64,000 bases of DNA from Calendula officinalis (lineage: Eukaryota > Streptophyta > Magnoliopsida > Asterales > Asteraceae): positions 3,601,001 to 3,665,000 of the forward strand of contig OY970824.1 of the NCBI GenBank assembly GCA_963853835.1, read 5' to 3'. Positions 1 to 11,205 of this stretch are shown here, piece by piece; positions within the stretch are counted from its first letter, which is position 1; each line of letters opens with the position of its first letter. Position numbers and translations under genes: made by a program. Under the pieces are notes generated by a model. It ran no database searches and was not told the origin of the DNA. It saw nothing but the letters and a program-made list of their open reading frames with translations.

Positions 1-687
1 GGTATTTATCGAGACTCCAAACCCTTGGGGGTACAGTGGTTATGAATGGCAATAGGGCGGGTATATTGAACTGCTTGGAATTAAAAAAATGATTTCAACC
101 GGATGGAGGACCAAACTAATGATGCTTGGAATTGAACTGATGCTTGTAAATAACATTAATTATTACAAAATAAAAAATATATAGATACTAGGATAGTTGG
201 TAACTTATTAATCGTTTAGGTTCATGAACCTTGGTAGGAAGTTTCCATGGTTGGTTTTGATATGATGAAACTTTTGTCTAATACCAAACTACTACATCTT
301 ATTCAAAAATATCCACAATTGTTGTGTGTATTAAAAGAGGAAAATGACAAACAATTATAATGATTTGACCTCAAAGCGACAAAATACATCATAATTCACT
401 AATTCTCTATTTGCTAAAAAGAGGAATACTTTGATTTTCTGTAATCAAGTTGTTAATTTTTAGTAGTACTACATTCCTTTTTGGTATTTGGGAACGATTC
501 ATGGATGCAAGCCAACAACGTACGACTTTTAGGTACTCGTGCTCGAAAATGGAATAGTTTCTTTCGATCACCTTATTTCTTGTCGATCTCATTTTAGGAG
601 TTCTCAACCTCCTGTCAAAAGAATACATACTCAATTCACGATTGGGGTGAGTGGCATGATTTTGGAATAAAAGGAACCTGAAATATA
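1..687. other. Intergenic, nothing recognised
   Basis: AT-rich sequence. The only open frame of note (407-715, minus) overlaps the MITE end and resembles no family I know. I see no promoter, RNA gene or repeat boundary here. Confidence 0.5.
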
Positions 688-883
688 CTCCCTCCGTCCC
701 ATTTTTATTGTCCACATTATATTTTAGTTTGTCCCAAAATAATTGTCAATTTCAAATTACAACCAATCATATGAATTATAAGTGGGTAAATATGAGATTT
801 GATTGGTGAACAGTGTAATAATTGCACTTTCTTAAAATTATGTGCCCTTTGTCTAGTGGATAATTAATTTGGGACGGAGGGAG
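688..883. mobile_element. Stowaway-type MITE, 196 bp
   Basis: The element starts CTCCCTCCGTCCC and ends with its exact reverse complement GGGACGGAGGGAG. It is flanked on both sides by TA (686-687 and 884-885). This terminal sequence and the TA target duplication are the signature of Stowaway (Tc1/mariner-derived) elements. It has no coding capacity. Confidence 0.9.
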
Positions 884-1018
884 TAATAAAATTAGGACTT
901 TAAATATTGTTTTAAAGACAAAATCAATAACAACAATATTCAATTTCACCAAATTTAAAGTATAAAGGAAGTAAGATATAAACACTTATATTTAGTCCGA
1001 TTCTTTTCAGCGTTGACA

Positions 1019-1020
<2 letters not shown>

Positions 1021-1106
<86 letters not shown>
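1021..1106. repeat. (AT)n microsatellite
   Basis: About 43 uninterrupted AT dinucleotides. Its length is probably polymorphic. Sequence on either side is unremarkable, and 1107-1773 holds no recognisable gene. Confidence 0.95.
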
Positions 1107-1108
<2 letters not shown>

Positions 1109-1773
1109 CAAGCTAGAGTCAACTAATTAAACGAACTGTTTGTAGTCAGTGGAGAAAGGTGACATGATAGACCTTATCCAACAAGCACTTAATTACAGGA
1201 TGATTGCATGTGCATGTTTTTCGTGTTTATGGAGAACTGAAACGTACCTTTTCATATATACAGTATATATGATGATGAGAGGTATAGACTTTGACACGTT
1301 TCTAAAGAAAAAGAAACACTATTTACATATCGGAAAAGAAAAAGATATTTATTTATTATATATACGAAGTAATATTATAAAGATATCTCTCTACTACGAA
1401 ACTAATAAACCAGACTTGGTTTATCTACATATGATGTTATTTTGCGTATGTGTCGATCAATCGGCGAATCAGTTTATTTCGTCACGTCATATAGTGAGAC
1501 GGTTATTACCCTTATGTCATTACGATCATGATTCATAACATTCTTGACTTTTTTGGTATGAGAATGATCAATCCTATGGATCCAAACTAGGAAATTAATG
1601 GATGAGACTAAGAGACAATAATCAAACAAATGAATTACGTAATTAAAAGTATTTAGTGATAAATCAGTCAACTAGCTGACAAGAAAACACTAATAATAAA
1701 GATGATAACAAGAAAACGCTAATAATAAATAGAAATAAAATTCAGCCAATATAAGGTATCGAAAATCCCAACA

Positions 1774-2640
1774 TGTTGTAACAGCTTATAGGCTGATATA
1801 TGGATCGGGCGTGCGGTGGATTGGGTAATGGGTCAAATGGGTTGAAACAAGTTAGTTTTTTAGTATGGACCAAATGGGCTAGGCCCAGTTGAGCTAAAAA
1901 CTTTATTTGATCCGTATGAGGTATAACTCAACCCATTAATAAGCTATTCTCATGCAAATGCTTGTATTTTCATATACTCTGTATTATTTAGTTTGTTAGA
2001 AGTTAGTTAGCTTTCATTCATTTCCTTCTTGTATATAAGCTATCTGCATAGCTTCATTTTTAATCAATGGAAGATAATCATTTTCTTCTCGTGATATGGT
2101 ATCAGAGCATACTTTTGCTTTCGTTCAATCCATTCTTTTTCATCAATTTCTTCTTAATTGATTGATCCATCTTCTTCTTCTTCTTCATTTCTCTCTCATA
2201 ATCGATCTCTGTTTCTTGATTTTTTGAAAATGGTGAATCCAAGTGATAATACTGTTTCAATTAACATTGCTCCTGCAAATTTTCCAATCGATGACTGCAT
2301 CGGATTATCTTCATCATTCTGGTAATCCAGGAAATTTTCTTGTTTCACAACCTCTTATTGAAGACAATTATCCTTCTTGGAGTCTAGCAATGCTAATTGC
2401 TCTTTTCAGTAAAACAAGGTCGGATTTATCGATGGATAGTTGTTGATGTCAAATGTTTCTGATCCGGTGATGAACAATTTATGGATGCGGAACAATAATC
2501 TTGTAATTTCTTGGATTCTAGACTCTTTCTGAAAAGAAATTTCTACAAGTGTTATGTTTGCAGAGTTGTTTGTGATATTTGGAATAACTTAGAGATCGAT
2601 TTCAATAATTCCAAATTAGAAGAGAATAGTTAATCTCAAT
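1774..2640 (+). mobile_element. Decayed Ty1/copia fragment (LTR end, PBS, gag start)
   Basis: TGGTATCAGAGC at about 2096-2107 matches the tRNA-iMet primer-binding site used by Copia elements. It is preceded by LTR-like sequence with a TATATAAGC box near 2032. A leader follows, then a gag start in which HHSGNPGNFLVSQPL and NYPSWS (around 2300-2385) match the conserved Copia gag N-terminus. The frame breaks by about 2446. No pol and no second LTR are visible, so this is a remnant. The LTR left boundary is approximate. Confidence 0.6.
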
Positions 2641-3545
2641 CAAAATTCATATCCTATGAGTGTATTTTACAAATCAATATATAGTTCACATTTCTTTAAT
2701 TACTCTATAATTATTTATAATTAGTTTCATTTCTTATTTTTGAATAATGAGCCTATAAATATAGGTTATATATTGTACTCCGTAACATTTAATGATCACT
2801 ATAATAATAGAAGTTCTGTTATATTTCGCGCTAAAAGCATTGTTGAATTCGGTTTTTCTAGGGGTATATACTAACACATGTTTAATGAAGTTGTTATTTA
2901 TTAAATGTATTTTAAATAACATTAATTAAATCAATTTTTTACCTTTTAGAAGAGCATTTATAAACATTATTTAAGTTTAAATGGAATTTTATGTTTATTT
3001 GATTCACTTCATCACATAACTTTATAAACACCTATTTTATAATTGATAATTGTCTTATAAAGAAGAGCTCCAGATTACAGCTATACCATCCCACTATAAC
3101 CCTCAAAATCCTCTTTTTTTCTTTAAAGAAAAGTCTCTATCTCTTTGAATTCCAAACCAAACACCCCCTCTGATCCAATCGGTTGTAAATGCTACAATAC
3201 ATACAGTGAATCCAACTCCTTTTCGCAATAAAATAATAAAAATATCCATGTTGAAATCCCCTAAAGAAAAGGGAAATATTGGTTTATATATATGTCCACC
3301 AACAATCACTCGCTTTGTGAGCAATTACTACAATTCAAGTGGGTTTTGTACCTTCTAAAGATCTGAGGTTTGAGATGGAGAGGTTAATAAAACTGCTTAT
3401 TTTGTTCTTGTTATAAAAATATAATCTTTTTGTGATGGACATGATGGGTTTTTGCTAATTCTTATTTATCTGTACCTTTGATCTGTCGACAGATCTGTTT
3501 AGAAAGGAGAAAAACAGGTAGTGTTACCAACAAAATTCATCGAAA
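2641..3545. other. Upstream region of the LAX gene
   Basis: AT-rich DNA before the LAX start codon. From about 3050 it becomes less AT-biased. TTTTTGCTAATTC...GTCGACAG near 3450-3492 looks like the end of an intron in the 5' UTR, but I could not fix a promoter or transcription start. No other feature is seen. Confidence 0.35.
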
Positions 3546-6500
3546 ATGTCGGGTCAGAAACAAGCAGAGGACTCAATAATTTCATCAAATTTGAATGGAA
3601 GTGAACATGAAAATGGTGGAATAGAAGGAGAAGAAGATCACTCAGTTTTCTCCATGAAAAATGCTTTGTGGCATGGAGGGTCTGCTTGGTTTAGTTGTTC
3701 TTCAAATCAAGTAATTAGAGAGAAAAAAAATCATTAGATTCCAAAAAAAGTTTATTTTTTTCATGAATCTTGAATGTACATGTGTTTATGCAGGTGGCAC
3801 AAGTGCTTTTAACACTACCATACTCTTTTTCTCAACTGGGTATGGCCTCAGGGGTTGTGCTTCAAATTTTCTATGGTCTTCTTGGCAGCTGGACTGCTTA
3901 CCTCATCAGTGTTCTTTACATTGAGTATAGAAATAGAAAAGAAAAAGAAGGTGTCAGCTTCAAAAACCATGTCATACAGGTTCATTTCTTGAACTTTTCA
4001 CCCAAGAAATAACCTTTTTTAATCCATATGTACAAAAAAAAATGAACTTTATTTTTTTGAATTTTTCTTTTCTTTAGTGGTTTGAAGTTCTTGATGGATT
4101 ATTGGGACCTTACTGGAAAGCAATAGGACTAGCTTTCAACTGTACTTTCCTTCTGTTTGGATCAGTAATTCAACTCATAGCTTGTGCAAGGTTTGATTTT
4201 GGCATCAAATATGAAATGGGTATTGGTTGAATTTTGAAATTATGTCATAAAAATTGACACTTTATTTGTTTTTATGTAAAAAATGACAGTAACATATACT
4301 ACATAAATGACCATTTGGACAAAAGGACATGGACATACATATTTGGAGCATGTTGTGCAACCACTGTCTTCATTCCATCTTTCCACAATTACCGGATTTG
4401 GTCTTTTCTTGGCCTTGGGATGACCACTTACACTGCCTGGTACATGGCCATTGCAGCTTTAATCCATGGCCAGGTATACATACATAATTATAATTATATA
4501 TGTATATATATGTGTATAATTATATACATATTCATACTTCCTCCGTTTCAAAATAAGTGATATACTTTCCATTTTGGGGTGTTTCAAAATAAGTGATATA
4601 CTTTGAAAACTTACCATATTTGGTAAAAGGTAGTAGGGACCACACCCACTAACTATCTTCTTTAATAAAGTGAAAAGACACGTGTACCCTTACTTTTACT
4701 TTTAAATATCATTAAATTCACCTTAATCAATATATGTGGGATCCATCCTCAACTAACTATTAAATTTAATCTAATTAACCTTCATTATCATATTTTGCCT
4801 CAAAAACCGCGAACTCTAATTTGTATCACTTATTTTGAAACGGAGGAAGTATATACCATTGACCATGATAATTGACTTTAGGTTGATGGGGTTCAACACT
4901 CTGGACCGAAAAAACTGGTCCTGTATTTCACCGGAGCCACCAATATATTATACACATTCGGTGGTCATGCTGTCACTGTGTAAGTTTTTTTATTAAGGGC
5001 TTGTACGTTTTGCATTAACAAGTGTACATTACTCTAGATAAAACTATGGATTAAAAAGTTAGTGAACAATTATTAGTATAAAAATGGAACTTTTTTAATC
5101 CTGTAAAAAGATACCGTTTCTTCTACTCGGCTTCTAATTGCAGCTTTTGCCGGCCACCTTGGTTTATGAACCTGTGAAATGTCCGTTTAATGCAGCAAAA
5201 AAGTTCTACTAGATTGATTGTGGTGTGTGTAATATGATTTGTATGATGTAGATATTAAATACCTTAGTGTTATTATAATTAAAGGGTTTGTTAATAAACA
5301 GCCCTAAGGGCAATGGCGGATCTAGCTATATACAGGGGGTGCATGACCCCCACTTGATGGGGTCTCCCATGTATAAAAAATATGATTTTTTATATATTTT
5401 AATAGAAAATTCTTTTATTGGCCTCACTTGTTAATTGGTCAACTATTTGTGGACCCCGATTGATTTTGATCTTGGATTCGCCACTGCCTAAGGGCTGTCA
5501 TTAACATGCATAAAAAGCCTGTACATTGATTAAAAAAGTAATATTCCTAAAATTCAGGGGGTTATCTTTTGTTATTTTGTCTTCTTAATGACAGCCCTAA
5601 GGGCTGTTATTATCATTTTCCATAATTAAAATTAACTTATATGTAAAATTTGTTGGTTATATTGTTCAAAGATAAAACTGAAATGCGACAGGTATTACAT
5701 TATTTGAGTGACTAATTAGTAGCACGGGGAGGGTTCCATTGAGAATTGATATATTAGGTGAGAATGTGAGAATTAGGCAAAAAGACGCGCGGTGGCATTT
5801 TTGTAATTAAGTCCAACTTTTCTGTCCCACACGCGGTGGCATTTTTGTAATTACGTCCAACTTTTCTTTAATCATCGATGATTAAACTGGGTGTAGTGTT
5901 TTAATCATCAATTATTAAACTATTGAGATTGTTTTTAATCATCGATGATTAATCTTTGACTATATGTTTAATCAATGATGATTAAACTTGAGTTTGGGTT
6001 TAATCATCGATGATTGAACTAGTCTGGATTTTTTATAAAATGCTCTTTAACTACTAATGATTAATCTTTGACATTTTTTTTAATCATCGATGATTAAACA
6101 GTTTAATCATCGATGATTAACCTTGTCTCCGTTTTTTAGATTCTTAATTCTCTATAACATGCTGTTTAATCATCGATGATTAATCTTGACTATATGTTTA
6201 ATCATCGATGATTAAACTTGAGTTTGGGTTTAATCATCGATGATTAAACTGAGTGTAGTGTTTAATCATCGATGATTAAACTTTATCTGTGTAATAATCA
6301 TAAGATGCTCTTTTAATCATCGATGATTAAACTTGACTATATGTTTAATCATCGATGATTAAACTTGAGTTTGGGTTTAATCATCGATGATTAAACTGAG
6401 TGTAGTGTTTAATCATCGATGATTAAACTTTATCTGTGTACTAATCATAAAATGCTCTTTTAATCATCGATGATTAAACTTGATAATGTGTTTAATCATT

Positions 6501-9500
6501 AACGATTAAACTTGGGGTTGGGTTTAATCATCGATGATTAAAAACAATCTCAAAAGTTTAATAATTGATGATTAAACACTACACCCAGTTTAATCATCGA
6601 TGATTAAAGAAAGTTGGACTTAATTACAAAAATGCCACCGCGTGTGGGACAGAAAAGTTGGACTTAATTACAAAAATGCCACCGCGCGCGTGAGGAAAGT
6701 TGGACTTAATTACAAAAATGCTACCGCGCGCGTGAGGGCTGGATGGAGATGAGAGGCTGAGATCTATTCTCACATTCTCACCTAATATATTAATTCTCAA
6801 TGGAACTCACTTCTTAGTAGCACTAATTAATCTTTTAATCAATAATGAAATGAGTATCGATATAAAGAGGTGCACATGGATCCCAATTTTTAATAACGGG
6901 TCTCCTTTTTAATGAGGGCATGATGGTCATTTACCCTTTTGCATGATCCAATGCCCATACTCCAAAATCCTTCCATGTTCTTGACATTTGAATCATAAGA
7001 TTTGCTTGTCTCATAAAATGTTCCCTATAGAAAGTATATTTATTTTTTGGTTGTCGATTTCATTTTTATATGTAGTATTATTATAATTTAATAGTATCTT
7101 ACAATATGATTTTTATTACAGGGAAATTATGCATGCGATGTGGAAACCCCGTAAATTCAAATATATTTACTTAATTGCGACATTATATGTTTTCACATTA
7201 ACTCTCCCGTCTGCTACGGCTGTGTATTGGGCTTTTGGTGATGAACTTCTTAACCACTCGAATGCCTTCTCTCTCCTACCTAAGACTCGTTGGCGTGATG
7301 CCGCTGTCATTTTAATGCTTATTCATCAGGTAAAACAAAAGATCTAACTTAACGTCCTATCAAATTATACTTTACGCAGCAAAAGTTGTACATTACACAC
7401 TAAATGCTAAATAAGTATCGAGAAATATGTATCTTCCATTGTGTGACGGAATTAGGGTTTCTAACTAGATTATGCATTAGTCTATACATTTGCGGAATTT
7501 ACTATTTATATTATCGTAATGCATTAACGTATCTTTTTTTTTCTTCTTTTACAAATGTGGAACAGTTTATTACATTTGGATTTGCATGCACGCCGTTGTA
7601 TTTTGTGTGGGAGAAGGTGATCGGGATGCACGACACAAAGAGTATTTTTTTACGCGCACTAGCAAGACTACCTGTAGTTATACCAATTTGGTTCTTGGCT
7701 ATAATATTCCCCTTTTTCGGGCCTATCAATTCTGCAGTTGGTGCACTCTTGGTTAGCTTCACGGTCTACATCATCCCCGCACTTGCCCATATGCTCACCT
7801 ACAGGAAGGCTTCTGCTCGCCAGGTACAACTCTAAAATTAGATTCCGTTGTAAACAAATAAAAGTAGATTATGTGCCATTATAAAACATAATAAATTCTC
7901 TATTATATATATTCCTCTATATATACAATCAGCATACATTTCTACTGTTCATTAGGAAATATGAACAGGAAGCTCCAAAGTCTAAACGGGGTTCAAAAGT
8001 TAAAATGGGGTTTTAGAGACTATGCTTAGATGTGGCCATCTTTCTTTATGAGTGATACATCCTTTCTTTTGGGCCATACATGCTTTTGATTTAAAAAGTC
8101 CAAATATTTTATGTTAATTGAATTAAATTTATTATAAAATTTAAAATTCATCTTTCCCATGGTGTACATGGGCCACATGGCCTCCCTAGCTTCGATCCAA
8201 TGGGATTTCTATTTTTATTCTAATTTCACTTAATATGAAATACAATATTTTTATTACTTACTTTTAAACGTTTTTTAATCTTAGTTTGTTTACTTTAATT
8301 TTTGTTTATTGTTTTTCTAAAAAAATTAAATAAAAATAAGGTTGCTTAGAATCTCAATTCAAATATCAATCAAACATCCATAAATCCTAAAAATAGGCTT
8401 AGTTCTTCACAATGCCATGTATGTTTTTTGAAAGTGAAATTGTTGCAAGATACCTTCCACTTTTGAGAGACACTGTGTTTGGATTAAAAAAGTTCGAATG
8501 GGGATGATAAAAACTACGAGTATTTGTTTTAAAAGTATGGATACTTTTTTAAGTTGGATGAATAAAGGTTTCTTCAACTACATGCATTACAATTCCCATC
8601 TCACTAGCTGTGATTGTGAATAAACATAAAAATTTTCACCAGTTTTATTTAGTAATTAATGCATAAAATAATCATATGTTATTCTTTCCTTTTTAAGATA
8701 ATTATAATCTATTTATATAGTTAACGTAATTCCTTATAATATAATTGTGATAACAAGTTAATATTCATAAGAAATGATTTAAAATTTGGAATTATATACT
8801 TTGTGTGTGAGGATGTTATCAAAGTTGGGCTTCACCGAAGTGGCAATAAACATTGTTTGAAGGGCATTTACACTTGCTGACATTTTTTAATTCCTTACAC
8901 AATGTATTTTTTAGTTTTCTAAATTGACAATTAAGTCCATATTGTTACATTCACTCCTAAATTTACAATAAGTAAAACTTTCAATCTTATCTAATATATT
9001 TTAGTTAGATTTTGATACTAAGAAAATACTCCATCTTATATTTTTATATTTTAAACTTTTAACCCCTAAATTTTATTAGGCACTTTATTAGTTTTTATCG
9101 TTAAATGTTTTAACTATCTTTTTCTTCACATAAAGTTATGTATTTATGAGTTTCCTAAGGAATTTTTATACTTCAATGATTTGAAAAATGAATAATATTT
9201 AAACCAAACACTAACAACAATATATAAAAGTTATTAACATAAAGTATTGGAATTACTAATTTTTGTTATATTTGAATAATTTGTAGTATAGTGATAAAGT
9301 AAAACATTCCGGGAGTTAAATTTGTATACATGTATCACTAATAATTAAATAAGTTTATGTAGTCCTATTTTTTATATTTGTAATTTTATAGAGCACAAAT
9401 ATATATAAAATATTAAAAATAGTATGTAATGTGGAAGGTCTTTATAAAACATCTATATTTTTTATAAGATATGATCCTACTAATTTTTTACTATAAGTAT

Positions 9501-10085
9501 GAAAAATTAAATTTTTATTTTTTCTTTAAAAAATGAATGTTTTAAATCTCGCTGCGGAGTGCGGGCTAAATAATGCTCGTTACATAATATATGAAGTATA
9601 ATTTTGTATAAATAAAATGTACTACGTATTAAGTTCCAAGTCATCAATAGTTCAATACTTCCAAAGTAGAGACTAGATAGGCAGGAGGTCCTTTTCAATT
9701 AGTTATATGCCGTAATTTCGGTGTTGCATTATGTCCGAGATGAGCTGGATAACAGGATAAGTGTTAACTCACTCTCTAAACCCTCAACTATTGTTGATTA
9801 TCAAAATCAGTCCCTTCAGTTTTTCTTGCACTAAATTCTCACAAAACTTTATATGGTTTGAAATTTTGTATGTAGAATGCGGCTGAGAAGCCTCCTCGGT
9901 TCCTACCAAGTTGGTCGGCCATGTACGTGCTCAACATGTTTATTGTTGTCTGGGTTTTGGTTGTCGGGTTCGGGTTTGGTGGTTGGGCCAGTGTGACCAA
10001 CTTTGTCAGACAGATTGATACGTTTGGTTTATTTGCCAAATGCTACCAGTGTAAGCCTGCAGTGCCGCCACCTCAACACCATTGA
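3546..10085 (+). CDS. LAX: Auxin influx carrier, AUX1/LAX family (8 exons)
   Basis: Proton-coupled auxin importer of the plasma membrane, in the amino acid/auxin permease family; it loads IAA into cells for polar transport. Exons, placed by homology and splice sites, are 3546-3710, 3794-3979, 4078-4190, 4290-4473, 4882-4979, 7122-7329, 7566-7823 and 9876-10085. Phases match throughout and the sum is 1422 nt (473 aa), normal for the family. Diagnostic stretches are VAQVLLTLPYSFSQLGM, FTGATNILYTFGGHAVTV, EIMHAMWKPRKFKYIY, CTPLYFVWEKVIGMH and LPSWSAMYVLNMFIVVWV. About ten membrane segments are expected. Residues in the first conserved block read GGSAWFSC where relatives read GGS-(V/A)-(W/Y)-DAWFSC, so three residues are missing. 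Intron 4 holds a Stowaway MITE and intron 5 a fold-back element; intron 7 (7824-9875) is plain AT-rich DNA. The gene looks intact. Which LAX paralogue it is cannot be settled by eye. Confidence 0.93.
4537..4849. mobile_element. Stowaway MITE, 313 bp, in LAX intron 4
   Basis: Perfect terminal inverted repeats of about 26 bp beginning CTTCCTCCGTTTCAAAATAA and ending with the reverse complement, flanked by TA at 4535-4536 and 4850-4851. It has the same length and similar interior sequence as the copy at 32542-32854, so both belong to one family. Confidence 0.92.
5291..5505. mobile_element. Small inverted-repeat element in LAX intron 5
   Basis: About 28 bp at the left (TTAATAAACAGCCCTAAGGG then CAATGGCGG) is repeated inverted at the right (CGCCACTGCC then TAAGGGCTGTCATTAA). 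A related CCCTAAGGG pair also occurs at 5593-5607. No coding capacity. The family is not identified; a non-autonomous DNA transposon is likely. Confidence 0.5.
5726..6813. mobile_element. Mutator-like fold-back element, 1088 bp, in LAX intron 5
   Basis: Both flanks carry the 10-bp direct repeat TTAGTAGCAC (5716-5725 and 6814-6823), a length typical of Mutator-like target duplications. The ends are long inverted repeats of roughly 230 bp. The outer part runs GGTTCCATTGAGAATTGATA and so on. An inner part has GGCATTTTTGTAATTA and GTCCAACTTTTCT, present twice on the left and three times on the right. The core is an array of a palindrome (next entry). There is no transposase. The assignment to Mutator rests on duplication length and terminal-repeat style only. 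Confidence 0.8.
5868..6608. repeat. Array of a 20-bp perfect palindrome
   Basis: The self-complementary 14-mer AATCATCGATGATT, usually extended to TTTAATCATCGATGATTAAA, occurs 16 times exactly and about five times in degenerate form. Short spacers recur in fixed order (TTGACTATATG, TTGAGTTTGGG, TGAGTGTAGTG, TTTATCTGTGTA...). Four palindromes plus their spacers make a higher-order unit of about 146 bp, best seen at 6166-6460. Confidence 0.9.
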
Positions 10086-11205
10086 GTTGACTCGCAATCA
10101 AAGTGACCGAGTTTTTCTCTCATCCATATTGTATTGTACATCGGAGCATTAATCATTTATCCTACATGTGATGAGAGCTGGCTTAATTCTTCTCTCTTGA
10201 TTTTTGTTTTTAGTTTATATTTTTTTTTCTTTGTATTTTTTAAGTAGATTAAAATAGTGTGTTTATTGTAACGATTTATTTGCTAGAAAAAACACAGGCT
10301 TATTTAACCATCATAACTACTTGATATTCCATATATTCAATACTAAAACTTATGACAAGATCGGATATTCGTTCATTGTTCAACATGGAAAAGTAAACCG
10401 AATCGAACCAACTGAATTCTTTTTATTTATCTTGGTTAAGTTACGATAATGTTAATATGCTAGACGGCTTTATAGTGTTGTTCTTGTATATTATATGATA
10501 AAAAGTTTAATAAAGGTATGGAGAATGGGGTAGACGAAGTTAATAAATGCGATATGGGTTTTGTCCTTTAAGTTAAGGAAAAGTCAGATGTTGACCTTTT
10601 AATTTTGACCTGGATCTAATTGTGCTGTGGAACCAATCTGGTCACATGGATTCACGTTTCATCATATCCTTGTCACGTGCCTTGCCTTTACTATCCTCTT
10701 CTATCTCAACTCAATCACTTGTATTCAACTTTTCATGGGATTAAAGTCATCAATTCTTTTTTCCAAAGATATCTTTCAGGTAATGTACCTGATTTTTAGT
10801 CATTGTATTTCTGAAAACGTTTATTTACCTCACCTTTACACCGGAGATTTGAATTTCCGGTGTTACCCATGTCATAGTTTTTTTGGCACACGATCTAGAT
10901 GACTTTGGGCCCATTGGGCCTGTTCTATCCTAGATGGGCTTTTGGGTTAAAAATTCTCAACTGTTCAGCTTTACAAACTCAACGTTGTCTTAGTTGGGCT
11001 CGTCTGACTAGTATGGATGTCCACACTAAACCCAACATCACCAAAATTAATTTTATTAATAACTTGATTGCAATCATATTATTTGTAACATTACAAAGAA
11101 AATCAATAACAATATACATGAATCAAAACGATAAAAATGTAGATTAATTCTGGATAACATGGTGAGCATACCTCACCTTATTTGCAACTATACAACAAGG
11201 GAAGG
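10086..11205. other. Intergenic between LAX and WAK1
   Basis: The first part is the presumed LAX 3' UTR. Around 10870-11040 the composition shifts, with several TGGGCC/GGGCCC-like words, suggesting a small old repeat. The open frames here match nothing I know. The genes converge: LAX ends at 10085 (+) and WAK1 ends at 11206 (-). Confidence 0.4.

Noticed and set aside
5868..6608. CRISPR-like regular repeats
   Set aside because: The repeats are self-palindromic, the spacers recur, and they lie in a plant intron inside an inverted-repeat transposon.
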